DNA of 7,160 bases from contig JBAYHM010000239.1 in the NCBI GenBank assembly GCA_041666155.1, forward strand, positions 1 to 7,160. The letters are read 5' to 3'. The translations under genes and the position numbers were made by a program. The notes beneath the pieces were generated by a model. The model was given only the letters and a program-made list of their open reading frames with translations, did not search any database and was not told where the DNA came from. Shown here one piece after another: positions 1 through 6,151 of the stretch. The DNA comes from SZUA-426 sp041666155 (GTDB taxonomy: Bacteria > Spirochaetota > Spirochaetia > Treponematales > Breznakiellaceae). Each line of letters starts with the position of its first letter. Within the stretch, counting starts at the first letter, position 1.

Positions 1-1252
1 GGACTTCGTCTCCGACGGCGTGCCCCCACGCATCGTTCACTTTCTTAAAATTATCCAGGTCGAACATTGCCGCGCATATTGGTTCACTGTAGCGTAATGC
101 GGTAGAAATCAGTGAATCGGCACTTTCCATAAACCCACGACGGTTTGTAAGTCCGGTTAGTGAGTCGGTGCTTGCGAGCTCCTCCAAGCGGGAAAGCGCG
201 ACACGCAATTCCGTTTCATCACGCAAAATGAGCAGCCGGCCGCGGCTTCGAGTCCGTCCTGGAAGATCTATGGGTTCGACCGAAAAATAAGCGATACTGC
301 CGTCTTTTTTTCGGGTTGTATAAACACCCCGCACTCCGTTGGAAGCGGCGGCGACGATTTCCGGCGGGAGTTCTACGCTGCCGATGCCCTCAGTTTCCAG
401 GCAAAGGCCCAATAAGCTTTCATCGGCGTTCAACGCGTCCAGAGCCGCTTTATTCGCGTCGGCAATCCGGTGGGCGGCATCGAAAACCAGTATTCCGTCC
501 GACATCCGTTCTACCAATTGTTCCCGGGCGACGGGAATGATGGAAAAAGCGTCCAGACGATGAATCACTAAAAAGAAGAAAAAGGCCGAGATCGCATAAG
601 CTATCGGAGTGAAGTCTTTCACGAGACCGGGAAATGGTTTCAGTATGAAAACCAAACTTGCCGCGATCGGAACGGAAACACCTGCCAGGAGCAGCGCTAA
701 CCTTTTTTGAAAATAGGCACGCTTCAATACAAACGCGCGAATCGAGAAGGAAAGGCCGGCCAAAGAGACTAAGTACGTATACGCCGCGAAGAAACCGAAC
801 CATGGTCCGTGAGTGCGGACGGAAACGACATACTTTCCGACCTTGATATAATCGATGGAACTCCAAACGTATCGCATCCCGGTATCCGAAAAAACCATGA
901 CAAGCGTGATAAGCGGAACAACTAAAAGCAAAACGATGTAGTGTGGTTCTAAAGGCTTACCGTCACGCGCGATGCGAAGCGTAAAATCAAACCAAAGCAG
1001 AGGAACGAAAGGTATAAACAGATAGATAATACGCGACCAGAATAGATTATCGGAAGGGGTGAGGGAACTTATCTCAAGCGTGTTGGCGACCAGATAAGCG
1101 ATGGTGGCCAATACAAAAAGAAAAAAGACTTTGGAAGCCGGATTTGCCCGGAGAGAACGGGTTCTAGAAATCGCAAGCAGGATTAGTAAGAACCCGCAAA
1201 AAATCGGGGCGATAATCCGATAGATATCGAACTGCATTGACAGCTGCTGCAT
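1..1252 (-). CDS. 7TM-PAS-GGDEF protein, probable membrane-bound diguanylate cyclase (3' end beyond window)
   Basis: The minus-strand frame from the ATG at 1252 is open to base 1, giving the first 417 residues of a longer protein. Residues 1-235 hold seven hydrophobic segments (about 14-29, 42-58, 73-91, 104-121, 150-170, 184-204, 214-231), like the 7TM heads of some sensor kinases. Residues about 242-350 look like a PAS domain (RMSDGILVFD, then ADANKAAL). A short helix leads to a GGDEF start with STDSLTGLTNRRGF (361-374). FDLDNFKKVND (397-407) and GHAVGDEV (410-417) follow, with D398 as the expected metal ligand and N406 and D415 as expected guanine contacts. The GGDEF signature itself lies outside the window, so catalysis (two GTP to c-di-GMP) is inferred. 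An in-frame TAA lies eight codons upstream; M6 is the only nearby alternative start. No Shine-Dalgarno is evident. It follows the helicase by 32 bp and looks less GC-rich than its neighbours. Confidence 0.92.
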   Translation of the reverse strand, partial: MQQLSMQFDIYRIIAPIFCGFLLILLAISRTRSLRANPASKVFFLFVLATIAYLVANTLEISSLTPSDNLFWSRIIYLFIPFVPLLWFDFTLRIARDGKPLEPHYIVLLLVVPLITLVMVFSDTGMRYVWSSIDYIKVGKYVVSVRTHGPWFGFFAAYTYLVSLAGLSFSIRAFVLKRAYFQKRLALLLAGVSVPIAASLVFILKPFPGLVKDFTPIAYAISAFFFFLVIHRLDAFSIIPVAREQLVERMSDGILVFDAAHRIADANKAALDALNADESLLGLCLETEGIGSVELPPEIVAAASNGVRGVYTTRKKDGSIAYFSVEPIDLPGRTRSRGRLLILRDETELRVALSRLEELASTDSLTGLTNRRGFMESADSLISTALRYSEPICAAMFDLDNFKKVNDAWGHAVGDEV

Positions 1253-1284
1253 ACAATTAAAGTTCGTGTATTATGAGGGAAGCG
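1253..1284 (-). other. Short intergenic gap between lhr and the GGDEF gene
   Basis: These 32 bases are AT-richer than the flanks. They contain a -10-like CATAAT (1275-1270) but no properly spaced -35 element, no inverted repeat able to form a terminator and no Shine-Dalgarno sequence. Read-through from lhr is the simplest reading; a weak internal promoter giving a very short leader is possible. Confidence 0.4.
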
Positions 1285-4200
1285 TCAAGATAATGGTCGG
1301 GCGATATACTCCAAGCCCTTCAAACTTTCAACGAAGCCGCGCGCGAGCAGCGCTTTGGAGTACGGGGAATGACGCGGCGGTGCTTCTCCGATCCGCTCGA
1401 CCGTAAAAGGAAAGACAGGATCGACAGACCGTCCGGCAAGGCGGTTACAAAGCAAGTCTATCGAGGCGCCGACCTCAGGGCTGTCGGATGGAACACGGAA
1501 ATCCAGCTCTCTCCCGTTTCTGCGCGATATCAGGACAGGCCGCGCGCCGCGCCACACGACGTGGTTCGACGCGATCCGAGCGGGTAAATCCAACACGACG
1601 GAGAGTTGAGAAAGACCGCAGAGGCTCGCCGGGTCTCGGGCGCACAGGCAATACAAACAATCAGGAACCGTTTCCACCGCTTCAGCGTCCGCGGAGAAAC
1701 GGAACTGCAGTTCATCGACACCGGAGAAAAATCGCCCACCGACTGTTTCCCCTGAAAATTCCATTAGTCGGAGCACACGGAACACGTCGGTCCAGGGAAG
1801 GGCGCCTTCATCGAGAGCGGCTAACGAACGAAAAAGGACGCCGTACCGGGAGAGCATGCGCCGCACACGCTCACGCAGCGCCCCTTCGCGGTCAAGCAAA
1901 TCGTCCTCGGATCTCCGATCGATGAGTATCAAGCGGTCTCCCATCGAGCCTAAGGGCCCTTTCTTCGCGCGTTCCCAACGGTCCCGCGCGGGGAACGCGC
2001 CGCGTGGCCGAGGAGCGCCATACGGAATTTTCGATCCGGCCGACGGAAACACCGTTTTCCCGGATTCCGTCGTAACTGAATCGGCGAAAAACCGCTTCGC
2101 GCTTCCAAAACGATCGCTTCGCAGAAGCCCCGCGGCAACGGCTTCGCAAAGCACGGCCGCCCTTATGTTCATGGAATCGGCGCGTCCACCGCGAACACGT
2201 TCGAGTAGCTGGGAAACCTCCGGAGACGGAGGCGTAAAAGCCGCGCTGATATCCGAATAACGGAGTTCTGCCTCAAGCGTAAAGCCGACCTTTCGGTCAC
2301 CCGAGCCGTACCAGATCAAGGGGAAACGGTCCATAAGAAGGTCCAAATGATAAGGCAGATACGCGGTGCGGGCAGGAAGGATATCCCGTTCCCAGAGTTC
2401 CACCTGAGAGGACACGCCCAGCAAAGGATCAAAAGCGGTCTTGAGGCTCTCAAGAGACCGATCGATATCGGATGCGCGGCCGGCTTCTTCATCGCGAAAG
2501 CCTAAAATTCCTTGTTGCCGCGCGACGAGCGGCTGCAAATCGCAAAGAGGAGCCTCCAACGCCAGGCCTCTCGCCCGTTCGGCGCGACGGGTTGTCCGCT
2601 CAACGCGCAAAAGACGCGACGCGAGTTCAGCGTCGCAATACGAGCGTTCACCTTCATCGATCCGCAAGCGCACGAGGGACTGGTCGGCGGTAAGTTCCTG
2701 TAAGGCGTCCGCGCCGTCTGGACCGAACAATGAACACACCCGTTCCTCAGTTACCGGTCCTTCGTAGCGCATCCAGTGGGAGAGAAGTTCTGTTTCGCTG
2801 AGAAGCCGGACGCTCAGGTCGGGAGACGCGACGAAAGCCGGCGACGAGTCGGAGAAACGCCGAGAATCGACCTGAATTTCCAGTTCGATACCCGCAGCCG
2901 ACTTGAGCGCCGCCCACTCATCTTCATCGATGAGAAGCCGTTCGTCCAACCAGTCGGCGAGTTCCGCGCCGTCGCGCGGCAGGTAATCCGGATGCAGACG
3001 CTTAACGCGGGAGAGAACCGATTGGACGACCGAAGACGCGACTCGGGGAGTTTCCGTATCGCTTGCGAGAAGACTCTTGATCACGTCTTCGTCGGTAGCC
3101 GATTCGCCGCCGCCGTCGTCACGCCGGTACATAAAAGAATCCGAGGCGATCCAGATGCTCCCGCGCGCGAAGGCCGAGGGCGCGGCCGAAGAATGAAACA
3201 CAAACTCAATGCGACCCGAAACGATATCGGCAAGCAGGAGGGCAGCGTTTTCAGGGTCAAGGATGTCTTTAAGGCAGGTGCGCCATGTTTCACGGACTAT
3301 GGGAAAATCGGGGAAAAGCCGGACGGCTTCGTACAAACGCTTGGAGCGAAGACGCGTCATCCATAGCGGGGTGCGCTTTCCGAACGGAGCCTTGGGAAGG
3401 AGTAGCGCCCTACCCGCGTTCTCGCGAAAAGCGGCGCCGAAAAGGCCGGTCGATTCGAGCGAACGCGATAAAAATGAGGCAAGGCCCCCTGAGTGAAGAT
3501 CATCGAAAAGAGCGCGGAAAAAAGCATTCCCGCTGAGTTCCTGTTCTTCCGCGGCGGTAAAAGAAGCGAGAATCCCGGAATCATCCCAGAAGAACTCGAT
3601 TGTATCGGCGCCGTACCGCAGATCGGCGGCGACGCGGAGCGCGATCCCCAGAGCCGCGTTCACACGGCCGCCGCGGAGCGTGTGCAGGAAAGAGTAACGA
3701 CCTTGGCCGCCGGGGCCGGAAAAATCTTCCGCGACGACACGGCGGGATAAGGGCAGCGGACAAGAGGTACGCTGCTCGCCGAGAAAGCGTATAAGCTCCG
3801 CGGCGCTTTGAGCGTCCATCCCGAGTTCCGCCGCGGCGGTAAATTCGCCGCTTGATTCCGATGCCGCCTCATACTCGTCCAAAAGGTTGAGGATGCTTTT
3901 CATCGATTCCGCGCCGCGCCACTGATTCTCCGCGCGCCAGAACGGTAGGATCTGGATGCCCCGATCGCTCGGTTTCACGATCACGGCGCGGTCGTCGATA
4001 CCTACAATTCGCCAGGAGCGCGTACCTAAGGCAAAACCGTCGCCGATACGACGTTCCCAGACAAATTCCTCGTCAAGTTCGCCCAAGGGAGCGCGGTTTT
4101 CGGCCAATAGAAGCGCGAAAGAGCCACGGTCGGGAATGACGCCGCCCGAGCCGTACAGAATTGGCAAAACCGAGCGTTTGGCGCGCAGAGTGGGCGACGG

Positions 4201-5655
4201 AACCGAACGGTCCAGGCGTGATTCAAGGGAAGGCAGCCGAGCCGATTCGAAACGGCCGCGCAGCATTTCCAACACCATATCAAAAGCCGTGCGCTCAAGA
4301 TGGGAGAAAGGAGTTGAGCGGCGAATCAAGCAAAAAAGGTCTTCTTCGGTCCAATCATCCATCACTGTCATGGCAAGAATGAGCTGGGCGAGCACGTCCA
4401 GCGGGGCGTCGGGCCGCCGAGCCTTTTCCAAACGCCTATCGCGAACGTCGCGGAGAGTCGCCGCGGCCAAAAGGAGGTCAAACGGATGCAACGGGAACAT
4501 CACCGCTTTGCTTTCCGCTCCCAGCTGATGCCCCGCTCGCCCGATGCGCTGCATCGTTTCCGCGGCGCCGAACGGCGTCCCGGCCAAGACGACTTTGTCC
4601 ACCGAGCCGATATCGATCCCGAGTTCAAGGCTTCCAGTAGCGACCACCGCCTTCAAAAGTCCGCGTTTCAGGCGTTCCTCTATCGATGTGCGAACTTCAC
4701 GGGAAAGGCTGCCGTGGTGCGCCCAGGCAAGCTCCTCACCCGCGCGCTCATTCATAAGGAAAGCGATTTTCTCCGCGTGGCGCCGTGAATTGACGAAGAT
4801 GAGCGTTGTGCGATTTTGAGAAACTTCGTGTAGAAACGCGTCGGTAAGCGCTTTCCAGCGTGAAACCGAGTCGGGATCGGGTTGCGACGACAGGTTAGGA
4901 AGCGGTGGTGGATACTTGATGTCTACACGGAAACGTTTTTCGTCTCCGGCGTGGACGACGGAAATCGGACGCGGTACACCCGCCGAATCAAAACCGGCGA
5001 CGTACGCCGCCATCGCGACGGGATCCGCTACCGTCGCGGAAAGCGCGATGCGGCGGAACTCACCGCAGAGGCAGACCAGCCGTTCGAGCTGCGCCATGAG
5101 GAAAGAGCCACGTTTATTTGGTTCAAGCGCGTGAATCTCGTCCAAGACAACGAGTTTCACTTTCATGAGGGTTTCACGCGCGCGCGGCGAATTGAGTATG
5201 AGGGCGAGGCTTTCAGGCGTCGTCGCAAGAATTTCCGGCGGATTTTTTAGAAAACTCCGCCGTTCCGCCTGGCTGGTATCGCCTGAGCGAACTGAAACCG
5301 TAATGGGAGGAAAAGGCTTTCCTTCAGCGTCAAAAAGAACGCGGATGGCCGCGAGCGGTTCGGTAAGATTGCGCCTGATATCGGAATTGAGGGCTTTCAG
5401 CGGGGAGACGTAGAGAACCGACAATTCGCACAGGGGGTACTCACCGGTTATCAGGGCATTTAAAGCCCCCAGGAACGCGGCGAGCGTTTTCCCGCTTCCC
5501 GTCGGAGCGCAAGCCAAGACGTGAGAGCGCGAACCGAGAGCTGCCCAGGCTTTTACCTGAACCTCGCCGGGCTCTCCCAGCGTCGAACGGAACCAGCGGG
5601 CTACCAGCGGATCGAACGCGGCTAAGGCATCGTTCGAGGATGGCGGCTTTTTCAT
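1285..5655 (-). CDS. lhr: Long-form Lhr ATP-dependent helicase
   Basis: A 1456-residue superfamily 2 helicase with all core motifs: Q33, Walker A APTGSGKT (50-57), SPLKALN (84-90), TTPESL (145-150), DEIH (172-175), SAT (206-208), TLIFVNSRR (284-292), ATGSLELGIDIG (339-350) and QRIGRAGH (369-376). The Lhr-specific part follows: winged helix near 590-630, a beta-barrel around VVAEDF (640-645), and the DEAD/H-associated region with FRENAGRALLLP (743-754) and FPDFPIVRETWR (781-792). The C-terminal half is also present: RLHPDYLPRD (886-895), MRYEGPVTEERV (962-973), ERDILPARTAYLP (1089-1101), LSRYGVLFRS (1268-1277) and FTVERI (1417-1422). Lhr enzymes move 3'-5' on single-stranded DNA and unwind DNA or RNA:DNA duplexes in repair; the E. 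coli C-terminal half also has uracil-DNA glycosylase activity. E. coli Lhr is about 1538 residues, so this copy is near full length. The ATG at 5655 is preferred: the frame stays open to an ATG at 5805, but that extension lies inside the barrel gene and precedes the conserved N-terminus. Start and barrel stop overlap as ATGA. No frameshift is visible. Confidence 0.95.
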   Translation of the reverse strand: MKKPPSSNDALAAFDPLVARWFRSTLGEPGEVQVKAWAALGSRSHVLACAPTGSGKTLAAFLGALNALITGEYPLCELSVLYVSPLKALNSDIRRNLTEPLAAIRVLFDAEGKPFPPITVSVRSGDTSQAERRSFLKNPPEILATTPESLALILNSPRARETLMKVKLVVLDEIHALEPNKRGSFLMAQLERLVCLCGEFRRIALSATVADPVAMAAYVAGFDSAGVPRPISVVHAGDEKRFRVDIKYPPPLPNLSSQPDPDSVSRWKALTDAFLHEVSQNRTTLIFVNSRRHAEKIAFLMNERAGEELAWAHHGSLSREVRTSIEERLKRGLLKAVVATGSLELGIDIGSVDKVVLAGTPFGAAETMQRIGRAGHQLGAESKAVMFPLHPFDLLLAAATLRDVRDRRLEKARRPDAPLDVLAQLILAMTVMDDWTEEDLFCLIRRSTPFSHLERTAFDMVLEMLRGRFESARLPSLESRLDRSVPSPTLRAKRSVLPILYGSGGVIPDRGSFALLLAENRAPLGELDEEFVWERRIGDGFALGTRSWRIVGIDDRAVIVKPSDRGIQILPFWRAENQWRGAESMKSILNLLDEYEAASESSGEFTAAAELGMDAQSAAELIRFLGEQRTSCPLPLSRRVVAEDFSGPGGQGRYSFLHTLRGGRVNAALGIALRVAADLRYGADTIEFFWDDSGILASFTAAEEQELSGNAFFRALFDDLHSGGLASFLSRSLESTGLFGAAFRENAGRALLLPKAPFGKRTPLWMTRLRSKRLYEAVRLFPDFPIVRETWRTCLKDILDPENAALLLADIVSGRIEFVFHSSAAPSAFARGSIWIASDSFMYRRDDGGGESATDEDVIKSLLASDTETPRVASSVVQSVLSRVKRLHPDYLPRDGAELADWLDERLLIDEDEWAALKSAAGIELEIQVDSRRFSDSSPAFVASPDLSVRLLSETELLSHWMRYEGPVTEERVCSLFGPDGADALQELTADQSLVRLRIDEGERSYCDAELASRLLRVERTTRRAERARGLALEAPLCDLQPLVARQQGILGFRDEEAGRASDIDRSLESLKTAFDPLLGVSSQVELWERDILPARTAYLPYHLDLLMDRFPLIWYGSGDRKVGFTLEAELRYSDISAAFTPPSPEVSQLLERVRGGRADSMNIRAAVLCEAVAAGLLRSDRFGSAKRFFADSVTTESGKTVFPSAGSKIPYGAPRPRGAFPARDRWERAKKGPLGSMGDRLILIDRRSEDDLLDREGALRERVRRMLSRYGVLFRSLAALDEGALPWTDVFRVLRLMEFSGETVGGRFFSGVDELQFRFSADAEAVETVPDCLYCLCARDPASLCGLSQLSVVLDLPARIASNHVVWRGARPVLISRRNGRELDFRVPSDSPEVGASIDLLCNRLAGRSVDPVFPFTVERIGEAPPRHSPYSKALLARGFVESLKGLEYIARPLS

Positions 5656-6140
5656 TTTCCCTTGAAGTACCAGCGGAGGCCGATTCCCGCGCCGAAGTCG
5701 AACGCGGTATCGGGGATGAAGCGGAAACCGGGGACGATTTCCAGAAAGGCTTCCAGGGGAACATCGATAAACAACCAGCGAACGCCCAGAGGCACGCGCG
5801 CGCAAATACCTATGGGGGAATCGACGTCTCCATATTTCCCACCCCCCATCAACACGGTGAGTTTCGCGCCGATACCCGCATACAAGGGAATCCAGGTTTT
5901 TTCAATTTTAAGAGTCTTATCGAAAAGAAAAAGATAATCGCCCGCGACCGTGAAACCGCCCGGAGAAGTCAAATCCCAGGCGAGCGTTCCTTGCAGCGTG
6001 TTTTTTGAACCAAGCCGATACGCAAAAGACACTCCGGTCGGTTCACCGAAAACAATACCGATTCCGAAGGGGCCTTCGGCCGCGAAGACCGTCGCGAGCG
6101 ACACACAGGCGCAAACAAAAAGCATACATAATCGTTTCAC
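5652..6140 (-). CDS. Small exported beta-barrel protein, DUF3996/BAPKO_0422-like, probable outer membrane
   Basis: A 162-residue protein. Residues 1-21 form a signal peptide: MKR, a hydrophobic stretch, then a likely signal peptidase I site near TVFAA. The mature part is a run of alternating, aromatic- and glycine-rich strands, about eight in all: near 25-31, 35-42, 49-57, 62-73, 84-97, 108-118, 120-139 and 147-159, ending GIGLRWYF plus three residues. FGIGIVFGEPTGVSF (25-39) resembles the opening of Borrelia BAPKO_0422 (DUF3996) barrels, small eight-stranded outer-membrane proteins of unsettled function. That family call rests on memory, not a search; a generic OmpW- or OmpA-like barrel is the alternative. 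GTG at 6140 is chosen because AGGA lies seven bases upstream and it yields a clean signal peptide. GTG at 6146, which adds two residues, is too close to that site. It lies 9 bp after the TPR gene and overlaps lhr by four bases. Confidence 0.85.
   Translation of the reverse strand: MKRLCMLFVCACVSLATVFAAEGPFGIGIVFGEPTGVSFAYRLGSKNTLQGTLAWDLTSPGGFTVAGDYLFLFDKTLKIEKTWIPLYAGIGAKLTVLMGGGKYGDVDSPIGICARVPLGVRWLFIDVPLEAFLEIVPGFRFIPDTAFDFGAGIGLRWYFKGK
5659..5663 (-). promoter_or_regulatory. Ribosome-binding site for lhr, inside the barrel gene
   Basis: The minus strand reads AAGGGAAAATGA here. A purine-rich AAGGG sits three bases before the ATG at 5655, within the last codons of the upstream gene. The spacing is short. 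Together with the ATGA stop/start overlap this suggests that ribosomes ending the barrel gene reinitiate on lhr, so the site supports 5655 as the start. Confidence 0.6.
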
Positions 6141-6147
6141 GTGCACA

Positions 6148-6151
6148 TCCT
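6148..6151 (-). promoter_or_regulatory. Ribosome-binding site for the barrel gene
   Basis: The minus strand reads TAGGATGTGCACGTG. AGGA overlaps the TAG stop of the TPR gene (6152-6150) and lies seven bases before the GTG at 6140 but only one before the GTG at 6146. This decides the start at 6140. The ATG at 6148-6146, in another frame, ends after three codons and is not a gene start. Confidence 0.7.

Noticed and set aside
450..866. 138-codon minus-strand open frame
   Set aside because: It lies in another frame inside the 7TM-PAS-GGDEF gene, whose own frame is intact and carries recognisable domains.
1270..1288. TTGACG (1288-1283) plus CATAAT (1275-1270) as a promoter for the GGDEF gene
   Set aside because: Only seven bases separate them, far below normal -35/-10 spacing, and no alternative partner element fits.
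3956..4528. 190-codon plus-strand open frame, with others antisense to lhr
   Set aside because: Arg/Ser-rich, domain-free translations opposite a well-conserved helicase are typical GC-driven shadows.
1285..5655. lhr as part of a defence or anti-phage system
   Set aside because: Its full domain order matches housekeeping-type Lhr, and no nuclease, toxin, methylase or other defence partner is next to it.
6104..6140. Lipoprotein lipobox in the barrel protein (Cys at residues 5, 10 and 12)
   Set aside because: The cysteines lie too early, inside the hydrophobic core, and a better signal peptidase I site follows near residues 20-21.
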